From Streptomyces rapamycinicus NRRL 5491 (lineage in GTDB: Bacteria > Actinomycetota > Actinomycetes > Streptomycetales > Streptomycetaceae): a stretch of DNA of 64,000 nucleotides. The first letter of the stretch is position 1. The number at the start of each line of letters is the position of its first letter. Shown in pieces: positions 39,001 to 52,004 of the stretch. Where the stretch lies: NCBI RefSeq assembly GCF_024298965.1, contig NZ_CP085193.1, positions 9,486,001 through 9,550,000 on the forward strand, written 5' to 3'. The notes beneath the pieces were generated by a model. It saw only the letters and a list, made by a program, of their open reading frames with translations, ran no database searches and was not told the origin of the DNA. A program made the translations under genes and the position numbers.

Positions 39001-42000
39001 TGCGGCTGTTGCCGCGGGGCGGCCGGTTCGTGGAGATGGGTAAGACGGACATCCGCAACCCCGAGCAGGTCGCCGAGTCCCACCCGGGAGTCGTCTACCG
39101 GGCGTTCGATCTGATGGACGCCGGTGTGCCGCGGGTCGCGGAGATGTTGGCCGAGCTGGGGGCGATGTTCGAGGCGGGGACGCTGACTCCGCCGCCGGTG
39201 ACGTGCTTCGAGCTGTCGCAGGCGGTGGCGGCGCTGCGGTACCTCCAGGCAGCCCGGCACACCGGCAAGGTCGTGCTGAACGTCCCGGCCGATTGGGACC
39301 CGCACGGCACGGTGCTGGTCACGGGTGGCACCGGCGCGCTGGGTGGGGAGTTGGCCCGGCACCTGGTGGATGTCCGTGGCATGCGGCACCTGGTTCTGAT
39401 GTCGCGGCGGGGTCCGGCGGCGCCGGGAGTCGCGCACCTGGTCGTCGAGTTGGCGGCCTCCGGGGCGAGTGTTCGCGTGCAGGCGGGCGATGCCGCCGAC
39501 CGGGACGCCCTCGCCTCGGTCCTGGCCAGGATCGCGGGTGAGCGTCCGCTGACGGCGGTGGTGCATGCCGCCGGTGTGATCGACGACGCGACGGTGGAGT
39601 CGTTGACGCCCGAGCGGATGGCGAAGGTGCTGGCGGCGAAGGCGGATGCGGCGTGGAACGTGCACGAGCTGACCGAAGACGCGGGCCTGGCCGGCTTCGT
39701 CCTCTACTCCTCGGCCATGGCCGCCCTGGGTAGTCCGGGCCAAGGCAGTTACGCCGCCGCCAACGCGTTCCTGGACGCACTGGCCGCATACCGTCGCGAC
39801 CGGCACCTGGCCGGCCAGTCGTTGGCGTGGGGGTTGTGGGCCCAGGCCTCGGAGATGACCGGGCATCTGGATGGTGCTGACCTGTCCCGGCTGCGCCGCG
39901 GTGGCGTTCAACCGCTGTCGACGGAGCAGGGTCTGGCGCTGTTCGAGGCCGCTACCGCGTTGGGCGCGCCCTTGGCGGTCCCTGCCCGACTGGACTTGGC
40001 CGCGTGGTCGCGTGCCGGGGGGCCGGTGCCTCCGTTGCTGCGCGGTCTGGTTACGGGTGGTGTCTCCGTGCGCCGGTCCGCGGCTGTGGCTGCGGTCGGT
40101 GGTGGTCTGGCGGCCCGGTTGGCCGCGCTTCCGCCCGCCGATCGCGAGCAGGAGGTCCTGCAGACCGTCCGGGCCGCTGCCGCCGTCATCCTGGGCCACG
40201 CCAGCCCTGGGGAGATCGACTCCCAGCGGGCCTTCCGCGAGATGGGCATCGATTCGCTGACCGGGCTGGAGCTGCGCAACCGGCTGGCGGCCGAGACGGG
40301 CCTGAGCCTGCCCGCCACCCTCGTCTTCGACCACCCCGTCCCGCAGGAACTCGCTCGGTATCTGGTCGCAGAGGCATGCGGAACCGACGGAGTGGCCGCC
40401 GTATCTGCCGTATCGGCGGTCCGCGTCGGTAGCGACGAGCCGGTGGCGATCGTCGGTATAGGGTGTCGGTTCCCGGGCGGGGCGGAGGATCCGGAGGGCT
40501 TCTGGCAGATGGTCGTCGGAGGCTCCGACGCGATGTCGGGCTTCCCGATGGATCGCGGTTGGGAGACGCCAGGCCTGTCCGAGTCCGGTGATGCGGGACC
40601 GACGTATGCCCGGGTGGGCGGCTTCCTGGACAGCGCCGGCGATTTCGATGCGGAGTTCTTCGGGATCAGTCCGCGTGAGGCGTTGGGGATGGACCCGCAG
40701 CAGCGACTGCTTTTGGAGACGTGTTGGGAGGCGCTGGAGGACGCGGGCATCACCCCGGGTTCACTGCGGGGCACCGACACCGGCGTCTACGCAGGAATCA
40801 TCACATCGGAGTACCGGGTCGGTGAGCAGGACGGCGCGAGCGGCTACGGGATCACGGGAACCCATGCGAGTGTGGCCACGGGCCGGGTGGCGTACTCGCT
40901 GGGGTTGCAGGGGCCTGCCGTCTCGATCGACACGGCGTGTTCCTCGTCGCTGACGGCGATTCACCTTGCGGCGCAGGCGTTGCGGTCCGGTGAGTGCGGA
41001 ATCGCGCTGGCCGGTGGCGTCATGGTGATGGCCTCGCCTGGGACATACACGGAGTTCGCGTTGCAGCGGGGGCTTGCTGCTGACGGCCGGTGCAAGCCGT
41101 TCGCGGAGGCTGCTGATGGCACCGGGTGGGGCGAAGGCGTCGGGATGGTGGTGCTGGAGCGGTTGTCCGTTGCCCGTGAGCGTGGGCACCGGGTGTTGGC
41201 GGTGGTTGCGGGTAGTGCGGTGAACCAGGATGGTGCGAGTAATGGTTTGTCGGCGCCGAATGGTCCGTCGCAGCAGCGTGTGATTCGGGCGGCGTTGGCG
41301 AGTGCGGGGTTGCAGCCGGGCGATGTCGATGTGGTGGAGGCGCACGGTACGGGTACGGCGTTGGGTGACCCGATTGAGGCGCAGGCGTTGCTGGCGACTT
41401 ATGGGCAGGGTCGGCCGGAGGGTCGGCCGTTGCTGTTGGGTTCGGTGAAGTCGAACATCGGTCACACGCAGGCGGCTGCTGGTGTGGCGGGTGTGATCAA
41501 GATGGTGCAGGCGATGCGGCACGGGATGCTGCCGCAGACGTTGCATGTGGATGCTCCGTCCTCGCATGTGGACTGGTCGGCCGGGGCAGTGGAGCTGCTG
41601 ACCGAGTCGCGGGAGTGGCCGGCGGGTTCCGGTCCGCGTCGGGCTGGTGTGTCGGCGTTCGGGATCAGCGGCACCAACGTTCACCTGATCCTGGAACAGC
41701 CCGCGCAGGATGCGTCTGTTCAGGACGCGTCTGCGCTGGACGCCCCCGTTCTGGATGGGTTGGTGTCTGCGGGTTCGGTGGCGTGGGTGGTGTCGGCGCG
41801 GTCGGCTGCGGCGTTGGCCGGGCAGGCGGGTCGGCTGGCGGAGTTCGTGGCGGCCCGCCCGGACGTTTCGGTTCGGGATGTTGCGTTCTCGTTGGCCGCA
41901 ACCCGGACCACAGGATTTGCGCACCGCCTAGCGGTGGTTGGTCGGGACCGTGAGCAGCTGCTGGAGAGCCTGGGTGCGGTCACAACGGGCCAGGAAGCAC

Positions 42001-45000
42001 CGGGTGTGGTGACTGGGGTTGCTGGTTCGGCGGTGCGGCCGGTGTTTGTGTTTGCGGGTCAGGGTGCGCAGTGGGTCGGGATGGGTCTGCAACTGTGGGA
42101 TGAGGAGCCGGTGTTCGCGGCGGCGATGGAGCGCTGCGCGGCGGCCTTGGAGCCCTTTGTGGACTGGCAGTTGCGTGATGTGCTCGCGGATGCGGGATTG
42201 TTGGCGCGGGTGGATGTGGTTCAGTCGGCGTCGTGGGCGGTAGCGGTCAGCCTGGCCGGGTTGTGGCGCGCGTATGGCGTGGAGCCTGCGGCGGTGGCGG
42301 GTCACAGTCAGGGTGAGATCGCGGCGGCGTGTGTCGCCGGCGGGTTGTCTTTGGAGGACGGTGCGCGGGTTGTGGCGTTGCGCAGCCGGGCGTTGGCGGG
42401 GCTTGCGGGTACGGGCGGGATGGTGTCGGTCCCGGCTGGGTTGGATGAGGTGTTGGAGTGGATCTCCCGCTGGGGCGTGGACTTGTCGGTCGCGGCCGTC
42501 AACGGCCCCCGGCAGGTCGTAGTGGCCGGTGCCGCCAGCGCGTGTGCGGAGTTCGTGGACGCCTACGGCGATCGCGGTGCGCGGCGGATCGCGGTGGACT
42601 ACGCCTCCCACACCGCGCACGTCGAAGCCGTCCAGGACCGTTTGGCCGGGGATCTGGCGGGGGTGTCCCCGGTTTCTGGTTCGGTGCCGTTCTACTCCAC
42701 GCTCGAGGCCCGTGTGCTGGACACCGCCGAGTTGGACGGCGGGTACTGGTTCCGCAATCTGCGTCGGACGGTGCGGTTCGGTGAGGTCATCGCCGCGCTG
42801 GCGGCAGAGGGCCACCGGGTGTTCGTGGAGGTCAGTCCGCATCCTGTGTTGGGCCTGGCGACTGCGCAGGCGGGCGAGGACCTGGTCGCGACCGGCACGT
42901 TGCAGCGTGGCGATGGCGGCCGTGCTCGGTGGTTGACGGCACTGGCCGGTGCTTACGCCGCCGGTGTCGAGGTCGACTGGGCCGCGGCGACGGCCGATGG
43001 TGGTCGGGCGGTGAAGGTTGGGCTGCCGACGTATCCCTTCCAGCGGGAGCGTTACTGGCCGAAGGCCGTCGTTGGTCGTGGAGATGCTTCGTCGGCTGGG
43101 CAGGAGCGGGTCGGGCATCCGTTGTTGGCGGCTGCGGTGTGGCTGGCCGAGGGCGACGGGCTCGTGATGACGGGCCGTCTATCGCTGGCGGCGATGCAGT
43201 GGCTGGCCGACCACACCGTCCACGGCACGGTGCTGCTGCCCGGTACCGCCTTCGTGGACCTGGCGGTCCACGCCGGAGACCTTGCTGGTTGTGGTGTCCT
43301 GGAGGAGCTGACGCTCCAGGAGCCGCTGGTCCTGCCGGGTCAGGGCGGCGTGCAGTTGCAGGTCCGCGTCAGCGACGGCAGTAGTGGTCGGCACACGGTC
43401 ACGGTTTCTTCCCGTGAAGGGGAGGGCGAGTGGGTGCGGCACGCGGTCGGCGTGCTGGCGGCCCCGGTCGACAGTGAGCCGGCTCCGGCTCCGTTGGGTG
43501 CGTGGCCCCCGGCGGGTGCGGAGTCGGTTCCGGTCGATGACGCCTACGAGAGGTTCGCCCAGCGTGGTTACGGCTACGGGCCGGCGTTCCAGGGTCTGCG
43601 TCAGGTCTGGCGCGCCGGGGACACCGTTTATGCCGAGGTCGAGCTGCCCGAGGTCATCGACTCCGATGTGGCCGGGTTCGGCCTGCATCCCGCTCTCCTT
43701 GATGCTGCTCTGCACGGTCTGCTGGCTGCCGGTGATGGTGGCGGTGGGACGGAGCTGCCGTTCGCGTGGTCGGGGGTGCAACTGCTGGCGAGCGGTGCCC
43801 GCCAGTTGCGAGTGGCGTTCGCTTTCGAGCCGGGTGGAGTCTCGATAGCGGCGTTCGACGGTGTGGGTGCACCCGTCTTGCGGGCGCGGTCGTTGGTGCT
43901 GCGTGAGGCCTCGGCCGGTCAGCTCACCAGCTCCGGTCGGCAGGCGCGGCAGTCGCTGTTCACCGTGGACTGGGTCCCGCTGCCGCAGGTCCCGGCCGCC
44001 CCGGTGCAGTGGGTGCGGCACGGCGAGTCGGTCGGGTCCGTGGTGGCGCCGGTTGTTGTTGCTGCGGTTCCGGCTGCCCCGGCGGGGATGTCGGCGCCGC
44101 GGGCGGCTCAGCTGGCTGCCGCGAGGGTGCTGGGTTGGGTGCAGCAGTGGCTGGCCGATCCCGGGACGGACGATTCGCGGTTGGTGGTCTGGACCCGGGG
44201 CGCGGCCGCCGGCCGGGACCTGGCGGGCGCGGCGGTGGCGGGTCTGGTTCGTTCGGCGCAGTCCGAGCACCCAGGTCGGCTGGTCCTGGTCGATGTTGAC
44301 CCGTCAGCCGGCCTCGATCCGACCCACGACGCCGATGTGGACGCTGTCCTGGCTGTGGCATTGGATGCCGATGAGCCCGAGGTCCGCATCCGACCCGAGG
44401 CCGGAGGAATCGCGGCGTTCGGTCGGCGGTTGGTCCGGGCCAGTGAGTTGGCCTTGCCGGGTGGTTCGGGTTGGCGGGTGGAGGTGACCCGGCCTGGTGA
44501 CCTGGGCAGTGTCGCTGTGATCGATGCTCCCGAGGCGGGTGCGGCGTTGTCGGCGGGTCAGGTGCGGGTGGGTCTGCGTGCGGCGGGCGTGAACTTCCAT
44601 GACGTCGTCGGCGGGCTGGGGATGGTCGTGGATGGCCGGGTCCTGGGTATGGAAGGTGCCGGGGTTGTCCTGGAGATCGGTCCCGGGGTGGACGGCCTGA
44701 CCGTTGGCCAGTCGGTGATGGGTCTGGTGTCGGGTTGGGGTCCGGTCGGGGTTGTCGACGGCAGGCTGCTTGCCCCGATCCCGCGGGGTTGGTCGTTCCA
44801 GCAGGCCGCATCGGTCTCGGCAGGGTTCCTGACAGCGTTCTACGCATTGCGGGATCTGGCCCAGGCCCAGCCCGGTCAGCGTGTGCTCATCCATGCCGGG
44901 ACCGGTGGCGTGGGCACGGCCGCGGTGCAGCTGGCAAAGATGTGGGGTTTGGAGGTTTTCGCGACTGCCAGCCCGGCCAAGCAGCCCGCGCTGCGAGCCA

Positions 45001-48000
45001 TGGGCGTGGCGGAGAGCCACATCGCCTCGACCCGCGATCTCACCTTCTGCGAGCGGTTCCTGGCCGTCACGGGTGGCGAGGGCATGGACGTGGTCGTCAA
45101 TGCCCTGGCCGGGGAGTTCACGGACGCCTCCCTTCGTTTGTTGCCGCGCGGCGGCCGGTTCGTGGAGATGGGCAAGACCGACATCCGCAACCCCGAGCAA
45201 ATCGCCGAGTCCCACCCCGAGGTCGTCTACCAGGCGTTCGACCTGATGGACGCGGGAGAGCCGCGGGTGGCGGAGATGCTGTCCGAGCTGGGGGCGATGT
45301 TCGAGGCTGGGACGCTGGTCCCGCCGCCGGTGACGTGCTTCGAGCTGTCGCAGGCCGTGGCGGCGCTGCGCCACCTCCAGACCGCCCGCCACATTGGCAA
45401 GGTCGTGGTGAACGTCCCGGCTCAGTGGGACCCGCAGGGCACGGTGCTGGTCACGGGCGGTACCGGGACGCTGGGTGGGGAACTGGCCCGGCACCTGGTG
45501 GACGTACGCGGGATGAAACACCTGGCGCTGTTGTCGCGGCGGGGTCCGGCGGCGCCGGGAGTGGCCCGCCTGGTGGCCGAGTTGGCGGCCTCGGGTGCGA
45601 GTGTGCGGGTGCAGGCGGGCGACGCCGCCGACCGCAGCGCCCTGATGTCGGTGTTGGCGCGGCTTCAGGTTGAGCGTCCGTTGACGGCGGTGGTGCATGC
45701 CGCTGGTGTGATCGACGACGTGACGGTGGAGTCGTTGACGCCTGAGCGGATGGCGCCGGTGCTGGCCGCCAAGGCCGACGCGGCCTGGAACCTGCACGAG
45801 TTGACCGAGCGCGCGGGCCTGGCCGGCTTCGTCCTCTACTCCTCGGCCGCAGCCATCGTGGGTAATCCGGGACAGGCCGGCTATGCCGCCGCGAACGCGT
45901 TCCTGGACGCGCTGGCCGCCTATCGTCGCGACCGGCACCTGACCGGTCAGTCGCTGGCGTGGGGGCTGTGGGCCCAGACCTCGGAGATGACCGGGCACCT
46001 CAACGGCACTGGGTTGTCCCGCCTGCGCCGTGGCGGTATCCAGCCGATGGCGACAGGGCAGGGCTTGGCGCTGTTCGAGGCCGCTACCGCGTTGGGTGCG
46101 CCGTTGGTGGTCCCGGCCCGACTCGACTTGGCCGCGCTGTCGCGTGCTGGCGGGCCGGTGCCCGCGCTGCTGCGGGGTCTGGCCGTCGGCGCTCGTGCCC
46201 GTCCGTCCGCGTCCGCGGCTGCGGTCGTGGGCGGTCTGGCGGCGCGGTTGGCCGCGTTCAGTCCCGCTGAGCGTGAGCATGACGTCGTGGAGGTCGTTCG
46301 GGCCGCTGCGGCGGTTGTTCTGGGTCACAGTCGCTCTGGGGACGTCGATCCTCAGCGGGCGTTCCGGGACATGGGCATCGACTCGCTGACCGGTCTGGAG
46401 CTGCGCAACCGGCTGGCGGCCGAGACGGGCCTGAGCCTGCCCGCCACCTTGGTCTTCGACCAGCCGACACCGTTGGAGGTTGCCCGGTTCCTGGTGGCCG
46501 AGGCCTGCGGGCCGGAGGAGCCTGTCGGCGAGAGCGCCGTGCCGGTGGTCCGTGTTGGCACGGATGAGCCGGTGGCGATCGTCGGTATGGGGTGCCGGTT
46601 CCCGGGCGGAGTGGAGGATCCGGAGGGCTTCTGGCAGTTGATCGCCGCAGGGACCGATGCGATGTCGGGCTTCCCGGTGAACCGAGGCTGGGAGACGCCC
46701 GACCTGGCCGAGTCCGGTGGCGAGGGCACCGCTTTCGCCCGGGTGGGTGGGTTCCTGGACGGCGCTGGTGAGTTCGATGCGGAGTTCTTCGGGATCAGTC
46801 CACGTGAGGCGTTGGGGATGGACCCGCAGCAGCGACTGCTTTTGGAGACGTGTTGGGAGGCGCTGGAAGACGCGGGCATCACCCCGGGTTCGCTGCGTGG
46901 CTCCGACACGGGTGTCTACGCCGGGGTCATCGCGTCGGGTTACCAGCTCGGTGAGCGGGACGGTGCCGGCGGTTTCGGCCTGACCGGGACGACGGCGAGT
47001 GTGGCGTCGGGCCGGGTGGCGTACTCGCTGGGGTTGCAGGGTCCGGCGGTGTCGGTGGACACGGCGTGTTCGTCCTCGCTGACGGCCATTCACCTCGCGG
47101 CGCAGGCGTTGCGGTCCGGTGAGTGTGGGATAGCCCTGGCCGGCGGGGTCATGGTGATGGTCTCGCCCGGGACATACACGGAGTTCGCGCGGCAGCGAGG
47201 TCTGGCCGCCGACGGGCGGTGCAAGCCGTTCGCGGAGGCTGCTGATGGCACCGGGTGGGGTGAGGGCGTCGGCGTCCTGGTCCTGGAGCGGCTGTCCGAC
47301 GCTCGCCGGCTTGGGCACCGGGTGTTGGCGGTGGTTGCGGGTAGTGCGGTGAACCAGGATGGTGCGAGTAATGGTTTGTCGGCGCCGAATGGTCCGTCGC
47401 AGCAGCGGGTGATTCGGGCGGCGTTGGCGAGTGCGGGGTTGCAGCCGGGCGATGTCGATGTGGTGGAGGCGCACGGTACGGGTACGGCGTTGGGTGATCC
47501 GATCGAGGCGCAGGCGCTGTTGGCGACTTATGGGCAGGGTCGGCCGGAGGGTCGGCCGTTGCTGTTGGGGTCGGTGAAGTCGAACGTCGGTCACACGCAG
47601 GCGGCTGCGGGTGTCGCGGGTGTGATCAAGATGGTGCAGGCGATGCGGCACGGGATGCTGCCGCAGACGCTGCACGTGGATGCCCCGTCCTCGCATGTGG
47701 ACTGGTCGGCTGGAGCGGTGGAGCTGCTCAGCACGGCGCGGGAGTGGCCAGCGGGTTCCGGTCCGCGGCGTGCGGGTGTGTCGGCCTTTGGGATCAGCGG
47801 CACCAATGTGCACCTGATTCTTGAGGAGCCTGCTCAGGATGCCTCTGTCCAAGTTGAAATGGAGCCTGGGTCGGGGCTGGAGTCTGCGGGTTCGGTGGCG
47901 TGGGTGGTGTCGGCGCGGTCGGCTGCGGCGTTGGCCGGGCAGGCGGGTCGGCTGGCGGAGTTCGTGGCGGCGCGTCCGGAGGTAGCGGCCAAGGATGTGG

Positions 48001-51000
48001 CGTTCTCGTTGGCCGCAACCCGGACGACGGGCTTCTCGCACCGTCTGGCGGTGATCGGGGATGAGCGCGACCAACTGGTGGCGGGTCTGGCTGCCGTTGC
48101 AACGGGTCAGGAGGCTCCGGGTGTGGTGACCGGGGTTGCTGGTTCGGCGTCGGTGTTGCGGCCGGTGTTTGTGTTTGCGGGTCAGGGTGCGCAGTGGGTC
48201 GGGATGGGTCTGCAACTGTGGGATGAGGAGCCGGTGTTCGCGGCGGCGATGGAGCGCTGCGCGGCGGCCTTGGCGCCGTTTGTGGACTGGCAGTTGCGTG
48301 ATGTGTTGGGCGATGCGGGATTGTTGGCGCGGGTGGATGTGGTTCAGCCGGCGTCGTGGGCGGTAGCGGTCAGCTTGGCTGAGCTCTGGCGGGCGTATGG
48401 CGTGGAGCCTGCGGCGGTGGCGGGTCACAGTCAGGGGGAGATCGCGGCGGCGTGCGTCGCCGGCGGGTTGTCTTTGGAGGATGGCGCGCGGGTTGTGGCG
48501 TTGCGCAGCCGGGCGTTGGCGGGGCTTGCGGGCACGGGCGGGATGGTGTCGGTGCCCGCCGGTCTGGATGAGGTGGGGGAGTGGGTCTCCCGCTGGGGTG
48601 AGGACTTGTCGGTCGCGGCGGTGAACGGTCCCCGGCAGGTGGTGGTGGCCGGTGCCGCGAGCGCGTGCGCGGAGTTCGTGGACGCCTACGCGGATCGGGG
48701 GGCGCGGCGGATCGCGGTGGACTACGCCTCCCACACCGCGCACGTCGAAGCGGTCAAGGAGCGTCTTGCCGAGGACCTGGCCGCAGTGGTTGCCGGCAGC
48801 AGTGCGGTGCCGTTCTACTCCACGCTTGAGGCGCGTGTGCTGGACACCGCCGAGTTGGACGGCGGGTACTGGTTCCGGAACCTGCGTGAGCCGGTGCGGT
48901 TCGGTGAGGTCGTTGCCGCGCTCGCGGCGGAGGGTCACCGGGTGTTTGTGGAGGTCAGTCCGCATCCGGTGCTGGGTTTGGCGATCGCGCAGGCGGGTGA
49001 GGACCTGGTCGCGGCGGGCACGTTGCAGCGCGGCGATGGTGGCCATGCTCGATGGCTGACGGCGCTGGCCGGTGCGTACACGGCCGGTGTCGAGGTCGAC
49101 TGGGCCGTGGTGACCGCCGATGAGGGTCGGGCGGTGAAGGTCGCGCTGCCGACGTATCCGTTCCAGCGCCAGCACTACTGGCCGAACGCTGTGGCCGGTC
49201 GCGGGGATGCTCCGTCGATCGGCTTGGAGCGGGCTGGACATCCGTTGTTGGCGGCTGCGGTGTGGCTGGCCGAGGGCGACGGGCTCGTGCTGACGGGGCG
49301 TCTGTCGCTGGCCGCGATGCCGTGGCTGGCCGACCACGCGGTCCACGGCACGGTTCTGCTGCCCGGTACGGCGTTTGTGGACCTGGCGATCCACGCCGGG
49401 GACCTGGCCGGTTGCGGAATGTTGGAGGAGTTGACGCTCCAGGAACCGCTGATCCTCTCCGGCCAGGGCGGCGTTCAGCTCCAGGTCCACGTCGGCGACA
49501 GCGACGACGACAGCGGTCGCCGAACCGTCACGATCTCCTCCCGCGACGGAGCCGGCGAGTGGGTGCGACACGCGGTCGGCGTGCTCGCCCCGGTCGGCAG
49601 TGAGCCGCCCCCCGCTCCGCTGCCGGCCTGGCCTCCGGCGGGTGCGGAGCCGGTTCCGGTCGACGACGCCTACGCGACGCTCGCCGAGCGTGGTTACGGC
49701 TACGGTCCGGCGTTCCAGGGCTTGCGCCGGGTCTGGCTGGCTGGAGACACCGTCTACGCCGAGGCCGAGCTACCCGAGGTCATCGACTCCGATGTGGCCG
49801 GGTTCGGTCTGCATCCGGCTCTGCTCGATGCCGCCCTGCACGGTCTGCTGGTCGCCAGTGATGGTGGTACTGGGACGGGACTGCCGTTCGCCTGGTCGGG
49901 GGTGCGGCTGCTGGCCGGCGGCGCCCGACACCTGCGAGTGGTCTTGGCCCGTGACTCTGGCGGCGTCTCGGTGACGGCGTTCGACGCTGTCGGTCAGCCG
50001 GTCCTACACGCGCGATCGTTGGCGCTGCGTGAGATCCCGGCTGGTCAGTTCGCCGGGTCGGGCCGACACGTACGGCAGTCGCTGTTCACCGTCGACTGGG
50101 TCCCGCTTCTCCAGGTCCCGGCCGCCGTGGTGCCGTGGGTGCGACACGGCGAGTCGGTCGGCTCCGAGAGTCCTCCGGTGGTGGTGGCGGTGGTTCCGGC
50201 TGCCGGGCCCGGGGCGTCGGCGCCGCAGGCGGCTCAGCTGGCTGCCGCGACGGTGTTGGGTTGGGTGCAGCAGTGGCTGGCCGATCCCGGGACGGACGAT
50301 TCGCGGTTGGTGGTCTGGACCCAGGGCGCGGCCGCCGGACAGGACCTGGCGGGCGCTGCGGTGGCGGGCCTGGTCCGCTCGGCCCAGTCCGAGCACCCCG
50401 GCCGCCTCCTGCTGGTCGACGTCGACCCGTCAACCGGCCTGGACCCGGACCGTGACGCCGACGTGGACACCGTCCTGGCTGTGGCACTGGAAGCCGGCGA
50501 GCCTGAGGTCTGCGTCCGTCCCGCTGCTGACGGCGGGGGTGTCGTGGCGTTCGGGCGGCGGCTGGTCCGAGCCGGCACGGAGGAGCCCGGGACCGCGCCC
50601 GCCGAGTGGGATGCGCAGGGCACGGTGCTCGTCACGGGTGGAACGGGCACGCTGGGTGGGGAGTTGGCCCGCCACTTGGTGGATGCCCGTGGCATGCGGC
50701 ACCTGGTGCTGATGTCGCGGCGCGGCCCGGCCGCGCCGGGGGCGGCCCGCCTGGTCGTGGAGTTGGCACGGTCGGGCGCGGAGGTTCGGGTGCAGGCCGG
50801 CGATGCCGCCGACCGTGACGTCCTCGCCTCGGTGTTGGCCAGGATCGCGACGGATCGGCCGTTGACCGCCGTGGTGCATGCCGCCGGTGTGATCGACGAC
50901 GTGACGGTGGAGTCGCTGACGCCCGAGCGGATGGCGACGGTGCTGGCCGCCAAGGCCGACGCGGCCTGGAACCTGCACGAGCTGACCGAGGGCGCGGGCC

Positions 51001-52004
51001 TGGCGGGCTTCGTGCTCTACTCCTCGGCAGCTTCCATCCTGGGGAGCCCCGGCCAAGGAAGTTACTCCGCCGCCAACGCGTTCCTGGACGCGCTGGCCAC
51101 CCAGCGTCGCGACCGGCAGTTGGCCGGCCAGTCGCTTGCCTGGGGGCTGTGGGCTCAGGCGTCGGAGATGACCGGGCACCTCGACGGAACCGGTCTGTCC
51201 CGCCTGCGTCGTGGCGGCATCCAGCCGATGACGACCGGTCAGGGCCTGGCGCTGTTCGAGGCCGCCGCCGCGCTGGGCGCCCCCTTGGCGGTCCCGGCCC
51301 GACTGGACCTGGCCGCGCTGTCGCGTGCCGGGGGGCCGTTGCCTCCGCTGCTGCGCGGCCTGGTCGCCGGTGTCTCCGCACGTCCGACCGCAGCTGTGGC
51401 CGAGGCTGCGGCCGGCTTGGCGGCCAGGTGGGCGGCCCGGTTGGCGGCGCTCAGTCCCGCAGAGCGTGAGCAGGAGGTCCTGCAGATCGTCCGGGCCGCT
51501 GTCGCTGTCGTCATGGGCCATGCCGACCCCGGGGACGTCGATCCGCAGCGTGCCTTCCGTGAGATGGGCATCGACTCCCTGACCGCGCTGGAGCTCCGCA
51601 ACCGGCTGTCGGCCGAGACGGGCCTGAGCCTGCCCGCCACCCTGGTCTTCGACTACCCGACACCGGCCGCGGTCGCCGAGTACCTGCGGCCGGGAATGGT
51701 CGCCGACGGCGAGTCGGGGACGGCCCCGATGATCGCCGAGCTCAGCCAGCTCGAATCCCGTCTCCTGAACCTGGCGGCAACATGCGAGGCGCCCGACGGA
51801 ATCACGAGGATCCTGCGCGGAATGCTGTCCAAATGGATGGATGCGCAGGGCGAGGTCCAATCGGCGGCCGAGTCCGATGACGCTTCCATAGAGTTTGATT
51901 CAGCTACTCCTGATGAAGTATTTGATTTCCTTGACAAAGAATTCCGATTGCATGAGTCGGAACCGGATGACTTTGATCGACGAGTCGATGAGGAAGCCCT
52001 TTAA
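30036..52004 (+). CDS. Giant type I modular PKS: loading module plus modules 1-3
   Basis: This is the first PKS of the assembly line (7322 residues). The ATG at 30036 is preceded by GGGGGAC and starts [14 protein letters not shown], directly before the first KS. An open frame continues 52 codons upstream, but that part shows no homology. Order: KSQ-AT(malonyl)-KR-like-ACP; KS-AT-DH-ER-KR-ACP; KS-AT-DH-ER-KR-ACP; KS-AT-DH-KR-ACP; C-terminal docking region. All three extender ATs carry GHSQG and YASH, predicting methylmalonyl-CoA. The last ~95 residues contain dimerisation helices ([14 protein letters not shown]) and a docking helix ([16 protein letters not shown]). The stop overlaps the next PKS start by one base (TAATG), so the two are co-translated. 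Domain details are given with each module. Confidence 0.95.
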   Translation: MDMPVAERLPARDDVIAVIGMSCRLPKAPDLGAFWQLLRSGGDAITRVPADREQIGRPRAGEALPGTSFGGYLESVDRFDAEFFGISPREATAMDPQQRLVLELSWEAFEDVGIVPGTVRGDRIGVFVGANRDDYAALLRGRGTDATTAHSNTGLQRGMIANRVSYALGLSGPSMTVDTAQSSSLVAVHLACESLRHGECTSALVGGVKLSISQETAAEEAKFGGLSPDGRCFTFDSRANGYARGEGGGVLVLKPLSSALAAGDPVYCVIRGSAVNSDGASDGLTVPSSAAQEAVIRRAHQLAGLQPADVQYVELHGTGTRVGDPVEAAALGAALGRDRREHGPLAVGSVKTNIGHLESAAGIAGFLKVALAIRGREIPASLNFREPNPQIPLDELNLRVQTRTTPWPQADRPLVAGVSSFGMGGTNCHVVVGEAPVLERSATPEPGAEPESASESGVESAGPVAWVLSARSDVALAAQAGRLAEFVVARPEVSVRDVAFSLAATRTTGFAHRLVVVGGGRDRLLEGLRAVAAAGVGGVVPGVVSGVAGGGGVAVVFSGQGSQRVGMGLGLYEVFPVFAEAFDEVCGEFEGLLPGSLREVIAAGGAGLDRTVFAQAGLFAVQVGLFRLWSSWGVVPQCVAGHSIGEVTAAYVAGVWDLADACAVVAARGRLMQALPAGGAMAVLDASWAQADGLVAGRSGVAVAAVNGVRQTVISGVESVVEELAGVWCEGGGRARRLRVSHAFHSPLMDPMLEEFGAVLEGVVCREPQIAMVLGTPGADVTDPAYWVSHVRETVRHHDVVQAIRAQGVEVFAELGPDGALSAMDDDGSAIWIPALREGQDEPETALRALAGLYTSGVEVDWAAVTAAGASKVALPTYPFQHQHYWPEAVAAVDHDGDLTDGAFWRAIESNDAEALAGVLGPTAERSVVESLLQALSGLRQRQRVRAKFDSQLYRVAWEPVTADMRPAVSGSWLVLVPPGFPDEGVAAEVLEALSAGGGVVHRLQADPSQVGALMAERYPEAVGVVSFLPPGEPVADGVPVWNATVEAVPAEPADRPGDPRQSVIWDRPSMAGGRGGCLDLPRTWDATTRGLLRAVLGGQYSEDRLALRTAGVFARKVRVAPVDADTSRPPWQPKGKVLLAGDDSGPLGAVLTRWLTAAGAEVVRGTDLPPDAGAVVCLPDDQAGARSIEALLHLHDQTVDRELSAFVVISHAGAHLGIEQDADKRAYGAFADALVSVRRAAGRVATFIAWHGAGTRAVDGLRHTDPDDLADVLAWTVGHDHASVVIADLTDELRSTILSGSRHEVTPDQHEGALAIGSSGADGERQLARLVLTLAAEVLGHDGPQDVDADRSFREQGFDSYSAVDLRNRLKSATALQLPPTVLFDHPTPTALVAYLRSQLTGEREVLRETPAAVARMQEPVVIVGMGCRYPGGVEDPEGFWQLIVAGTDAISEFPTNRGWDVERLDGADPGAAGAAFARVGGFLEGAGDFDAEFFGISPREALGMDPQQRLLLETCWEALEDAGITPGSLRGTDTGVYAGITALGYRVGEPDGAGGFGITGTTASVASGRVAYALGLQGPAVSIDTACSSSLTAIHLAAQALRSGECGIALAGGVTVMPNPEMFTEFARQRGLAADGRCKPFAEAADGTGWGEGVGVLVLERLSDARERGHRVLAVVAGSAVNQDGASNGLSAPNGPSQQRVIRAALASAGLQSADVDVVEAHGTGTALGDPIEAQALLATYGQGRPEGRPLLLGSVKSNIGHTQAAAGVAGVIKMVQAMRHGMLPQTLHVDAPSSHVDWSTGAVELLSTAREWPAGSGPRRAGVSGFGISGTNVHVILEQPAHEELEPVSELGPVSAGSVAWVVSARSGAALAGQAGRLAEFVAARPEVAAKDVAFSLAATRTTGFAHRLAVIGQDREQLLESLGAVAAGQEAPGVVTGSVGSASVSRPVFVFAGQGAQWVGMGLQLWDEEPVFAAVMERCAAALEPFVDWQLRDVLGDAELLARVDVVQPASWAVAVSLAGLWRAYGVEPAAVAGHSQGEIAAACVSGGLSLEDGARVVALRSRALAGLAGTGGMVSVPAGLDEVGEWISRWGEDLSVAAVNGPRQVVVAGAASACAEFVDAYGDRGARRIAVDYASHTAHVEAVQDRLAEDLAGVSPVSGSVPFYSTLEARVLDTAELDGGYWFRNLREPVRFGEVIAGLAAEGHRVFVEVSPHPVLGLAIVQAGEDLVAAGTLQRGDGGHARWLTALAGAYTAGVEVDWAVVTADEGRAVKVALPTYPFQRQHYWPKAVAGRGDAPSIGLERAGHPLLAAAVWLAEGDGLVLTGRLSLAAMPWLADHTVHGTVLLAGTAFVDLAIHAGDLAGCGVLEELTLQEPLLLPSSGGVQLQVHVGDSDDDSTRRTVTVSSREGEGEWVRHAVGLLAPAGSEPAPAPLDVWPPVGAELVPVDDAYEMLAERGYGYGPAFQGLRQVWRAGDTVYAEVELPEVIDSDVAGFGLHPALLDAALHGLLAVGASSGSGGTELPFAWSGVQLLASGARQLRVAFAPEPGGVSVTAFDGVGEPVLRARSLAMREASAGQFAGSGRQVRQSLFTVDWVPLTAPQLSDAVVRWVRHGEPVVAPVVVAAVPAALSGASAPQAAQLAAATVLGWVQQWLADPETDGSRLVIWTRGVAAGQDLAGAAVVGLVRSAQSEHPGRLLLVDVDPAADLDPGRDADVDTVLVVALGADEPEVRVRPATDGGGVAAFGRRLVRAGASGELVLPGGTGWRVEVTRPGDLSSTAVIDAPEADAALLAGQVRVGLRAAGVNFRDVVAGLGMVSDGRVLGLEAAGVVLETGPGVDGLTVGQSVMGLVTGWGPVGVVDSRLLAPIPQGWSFQQAAAVPVTFLTAFYGLRDLAQAQPGQRVLIHAGTGGVGTAAVQLAKEWGLEVFATASPAKQHALRAMGVEESHIASTRDLAFCERFLAVTGGEGMDVVVNALAGEFTDASLRLLPRGGRFVEMGKTDIRNPEQVAESHPGVVYRAFDLMDAGVPRVAEMLAELGAMFEAGTLTPPPVTCFELSQAVAALRYLQAARHTGKVVLNVPADWDPHGTVLVTGGTGALGGELARHLVDVRGMRHLVLMSRRGPAAPGVAHLVVELAASGASVRVQAGDAADRDALASVLARIAGERPLTAVVHAAGVIDDATVESLTPERMAKVLAAKADAAWNVHELTEDAGLAGFVLYSSAMAALGSPGQGSYAAANAFLDALAAYRRDRHLAGQSLAWGLWAQASEMTGHLDGADLSRLRRGGVQPLSTEQGLALFEAATALGAPLAVPARLDLAAWSRAGGPVPPLLRGLVTGGVSVRRSAAVAAVGGGLAARLAALPPADREQEVLQTVRAAAAVILGHASPGEIDSQRAFREMGIDSLTGLELRNRLAAETGLSLPATLVFDHPVPQELARYLVAEACGTDGVAAVSAVSAVRVGSDEPVAIVGIGCRFPGGAEDPEGFWQMVVGGSDAMSGFPMDRGWETPGLSESGDAGPTYARVGGFLDSAGDFDAEFFGISPREALGMDPQQRLLLETCWEALEDAGITPGSLRGTDTGVYAGIITSEYRVGEQDGASGYGITGTHASVATGRVAYSLGLQGPAVSIDTACSSSLTAIHLAAQALRSGECGIALAGGVMVMASPGTYTEFALQRGLAADGRCKPFAEAADGTGWGEGVGMVVLERLSVARERGHRVLAVVAGSAVNQDGASNGLSAPNGPSQQRVIRAALASAGLQPGDVDVVEAHGTGTALGDPIEAQALLATYGQGRPEGRPLLLGSVKSNIGHTQAAAGVAGVIKMVQAMRHGMLPQTLHVDAPSSHVDWSAGAVELLTESREWPAGSGPRRAGVSAFGISGTNVHLILEQPAQDASVQDASALDAPVLDGLVSAGSVAWVVSARSAAALAGQAGRLAEFVAARPDVSVRDVAFSLAATRTTGFAHRLAVVGRDREQLLESLGAVTTGQEAPGVVTGVAGSAVRPVFVFAGQGAQWVGMGLQLWDEEPVFAAAMERCAAALEPFVDWQLRDVLADAGLLARVDVVQSASWAVAVSLAGLWRAYGVEPAAVAGHSQGEIAAACVAGGLSLEDGARVVALRSRALAGLAGTGGMVSVPAGLDEVLEWISRWGVDLSVAAVNGPRQVVVAGAASACAEFVDAYGDRGARRIAVDYASHTAHVEAVQDRLAGDLAGVSPVSGSVPFYSTLEARVLDTAELDGGYWFRNLRRTVRFGEVIAALAAEGHRVFVEVSPHPVLGLATAQAGEDLVATGTLQRGDGGRARWLTALAGAYAAGVEVDWAAATADGGRAVKVGLPTYPFQRERYWPKAVVGRGDASSAGQERVGHPLLAAAVWLAEGDGLVMTGRLSLAAMQWLADHTVHGTVLLPGTAFVDLAVHAGDLAGCGVLEELTLQEPLVLPGQGGVQLQVRVSDGSSGRHTVTVSSREGEGEWVRHAVGVLAAPVDSEPAPAPLGAWPPAGAESVPVDDAYERFAQRGYGYGPAFQGLRQVWRAGDTVYAEVELPEVIDSDVAGFGLHPALLDAALHGLLAAGDGGGGTELPFAWSGVQLLASGARQLRVAFAFEPGGVSIAAFDGVGAPVLRARSLVLREASAGQLTSSGRQARQSLFTVDWVPLPQVPAAPVQWVRHGESVGSVVAPVVVAAVPAAPAGMSAPRAAQLAAARVLGWVQQWLADPGTDDSRLVVWTRGAAAGRDLAGAAVAGLVRSAQSEHPGRLVLVDVDPSAGLDPTHDADVDAVLAVALDADEPEVRIRPEAGGIAAFGRRLVRASELALPGGSGWRVEVTRPGDLGSVAVIDAPEAGAALSAGQVRVGLRAAGVNFHDVVGGLGMVVDGRVLGMEGAGVVLEIGPGVDGLTVGQSVMGLVSGWGPVGVVDGRLLAPIPRGWSFQQAASVSAGFLTAFYALRDLAQAQPGQRVLIHAGTGGVGTAAVQLAKMWGLEVFATASPAKQPALRAMGVAESHIASTRDLTFCERFLAVTGGEGMDVVVNALAGEFTDASLRLLPRGGRFVEMGKTDIRNPEQIAESHPEVVYQAFDLMDAGEPRVAEMLSELGAMFEAGTLVPPPVTCFELSQAVAALRHLQTARHIGKVVVNVPAQWDPQGTVLVTGGTGTLGGELARHLVDVRGMKHLALLSRRGPAAPGVARLVAELAASGASVRVQAGDAADRSALMSVLARLQVERPLTAVVHAAGVIDDVTVESLTPERMAPVLAAKADAAWNLHELTERAGLAGFVLYSSAAAIVGNPGQAGYAAANAFLDALAAYRRDRHLTGQSLAWGLWAQTSEMTGHLNGTGLSRLRRGGIQPMATGQGLALFEAATALGAPLVVPARLDLAALSRAGGPVPALLRGLAVGARARPSASAAAVVGGLAARLAAFSPAEREHDVVEVVRAAAAVVLGHSRSGDVDPQRAFRDMGIDSLTGLELRNRLAAETGLSLPATLVFDQPTPLEVARFLVAEACGPEEPVGESAVPVVRVGTDEPVAIVGMGCRFPGGVEDPEGFWQLIAAGTDAMSGFPVNRGWETPDLAESGGEGTAFARVGGFLDGAGEFDAEFFGISPREALGMDPQQRLLLETCWEALEDAGITPGSLRGSDTGVYAGVIASGYQLGERDGAGGFGLTGTTASVASGRVAYSLGLQGPAVSVDTACSSSLTAIHLAAQALRSGECGIALAGGVMVMVSPGTYTEFARQRGLAADGRCKPFAEAADGTGWGEGVGVLVLERLSDARRLGHRVLAVVAGSAVNQDGASNGLSAPNGPSQQRVIRAALASAGLQPGDVDVVEAHGTGTALGDPIEAQALLATYGQGRPEGRPLLLGSVKSNVGHTQAAAGVAGVIKMVQAMRHGMLPQTLHVDAPSSHVDWSAGAVELLSTAREWPAGSGPRRAGVSAFGISGTNVHLILEEPAQDASVQVEMEPGSGLESAGSVAWVVSARSAAALAGQAGRLAEFVAARPEVAAKDVAFSLAATRTTGFSHRLAVIGDERDQLVAGLAAVATGQEAPGVVTGVAGSASVLRPVFVFAGQGAQWVGMGLQLWDEEPVFAAAMERCAAALAPFVDWQLRDVLGDAGLLARVDVVQPASWAVAVSLAELWRAYGVEPAAVAGHSQGEIAAACVAGGLSLEDGARVVALRSRALAGLAGTGGMVSVPAGLDEVGEWVSRWGEDLSVAAVNGPRQVVVAGAASACAEFVDAYADRGARRIAVDYASHTAHVEAVKERLAEDLAAVVAGSSAVPFYSTLEARVLDTAELDGGYWFRNLREPVRFGEVVAALAAEGHRVFVEVSPHPVLGLAIAQAGEDLVAAGTLQRGDGGHARWLTALAGAYTAGVEVDWAVVTADEGRAVKVALPTYPFQRQHYWPNAVAGRGDAPSIGLERAGHPLLAAAVWLAEGDGLVLTGRLSLAAMPWLADHAVHGTVLLPGTAFVDLAIHAGDLAGCGMLEELTLQEPLILSGQGGVQLQVHVGDSDDDSGRRTVTISSRDGAGEWVRHAVGVLAPVGSEPPPAPLPAWPPAGAEPVPVDDAYATLAERGYGYGPAFQGLRRVWLAGDTVYAEAELPEVIDSDVAGFGLHPALLDAALHGLLVASDGGTGTGLPFAWSGVRLLAGGARHLRVVLARDSGGVSVTAFDAVGQPVLHARSLALREIPAGQFAGSGRHVRQSLFTVDWVPLLQVPAAVVPWVRHGESVGSESPPVVVAVVPAAGPGASAPQAAQLAAATVLGWVQQWLADPGTDDSRLVVWTQGAAAGQDLAGAAVAGLVRSAQSEHPGRLLLVDVDPSTGLDPDRDADVDTVLAVALEAGEPEVCVRPAADGGGVVAFGRRLVRAGTEEPGTAPAEWDAQGTVLVTGGTGTLGGELARHLVDARGMRHLVLMSRRGPAAPGAARLVVELARSGAEVRVQAGDAADRDVLASVLARIATDRPLTAVVHAAGVIDDVTVESLTPERMATVLAAKADAAWNLHELTEGAGLAGFVLYSSAASILGSPGQGSYSAANAFLDALATQRRDRQLAGQSLAWGLWAQASEMTGHLDGTGLSRLRRGGIQPMTTGQGLALFEAAAALGAPLAVPARLDLAALSRAGGPLPPLLRGLVAGVSARPTAAVAEAAAGLAARWAARLAALSPAEREQEVLQIVRAAVAVVMGHADPGDVDPQRAFREMGIDSLTALELRNRLSAETGLSLPATLVFDYPTPAAVAEYLRPGMVADGESGTAPMIAELSQLESRLLNLAATCEAPDGITRILRGMLSKWMDAQGEVQSAAESDDASIEFDSATPDEVFDFLDKEFRLHESEPDDFDRRVDEEAL
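30075..34230 (+). other. PKS loading module: KSQ-AT-(KR-like)-ACP
   Basis: KS 30075-31341 has Gln181 where the catalytic Cys belongs (DTAQSSS), the KSQ type that decarboxylates malonyl-ACP to acetyl-ACP. Its HGTGT and NIGHLE His residues are kept. AT 31685-32580 reads GHSIG and HAFH (malonyl). A ~340-residue block, about 32880-33910, resembles a ketoreductase structural-plus-catalytic pair. It lacks the TGGxGxLG cofactor motif and the Ser/Tyr/Asn triad ([12 protein letters not shown] in place of the FVLYSS region), so it is probably inactive. ACP 34010-34230 has its phosphopantetheine Ser1361 in GFDSYS. Confidence 0.88.
31644..32696 (+). repeat. Malonyl-AT cassette, copy in loading module
   Basis: About 1.05 kb almost identical to 53705-54757 (constant offset 22061). 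I noticed only two base differences (32464 A/G, changing Glu to Gly, and 32591 T/C). It spans the whole AT and post-AT linker to [11 protein letters not shown]. Its codons favour T/G-ending forms more than the loading KS just upstream. Confidence 0.9.
34293..40370 (+). other. PKS module 1: KS-AT(methylmalonyl)-DH-ER-KR-ACP
   Basis: KS 34293-35562 (DTACSSS). AT 35883-36730 (GHSQG, YASH). DH 36957-37770 has the catalytic His, but the conserved Pro of HxxxGxxxxP is Ala (codon 37086, residue 2351). DAALH supplies the second motif. ER 38330-39290 ([11 protein letters not shown]; Val where 2S-type ERs have Tyr). KR 39304-39890 ([15 protein letters not shown] and SYAAANA; B-type, active). ACP 40150-40370 (MGIDSL). 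Predicted product: fully reduced, methyl-branched unit. Confidence 0.9.
40437..46490 (+). other. PKS module 2: KS-AT(methylmalonyl)-DH-ER-KR-ACP
   Basis: KS 40437-41701. AT 42040-42870 with GHSQG and YASH. DH 43115-43905 with an intact [10 protein letters not shown] motif and DAALH. ER 44450-45410 with NFHD where most copies have NFRD. KR 45437-46025 with [12 protein letters not shown] and GYAAANA (active, B-type). ACP 46290-46490 (DMGIDSL). Predicted: fully reduced, methyl-branched unit. Confidence 0.9.
46566..51690 (+). other. PKS module 3: KS-AT(methylmalonyl)-DH-KR-ACP, ER absent
   Basis: KS 46566-47826. AT 48165-49000 (GHSQG, YASH). DH 49245-50030 ([15 protein letters not shown]). KR 50625-51210 ([19 protein letters not shown]). 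ACP 51470-51690. The linker that leads into ER elsewhere (FGRRLVRAG) passes after a few residues (TEEPGT) straight into the segment that follows ER elsewhere ([16 protein letters not shown]), so the ER was removed precisely. Predicted: a 2-methyl-2-enoyl unit, giving a trisubstituted alkene. Confidence 0.9.

Noticed and set aside
44304..49571. Very long open frame (1755 codons) on the minus strand inside the giant PKS
   Set aside because: Antisense frames stay open in GC-rich repeated PKS DNA. Its product is rich in Arg, His, Gln and Pro with no known domain, and the plus strand carries perfect PKS domains.
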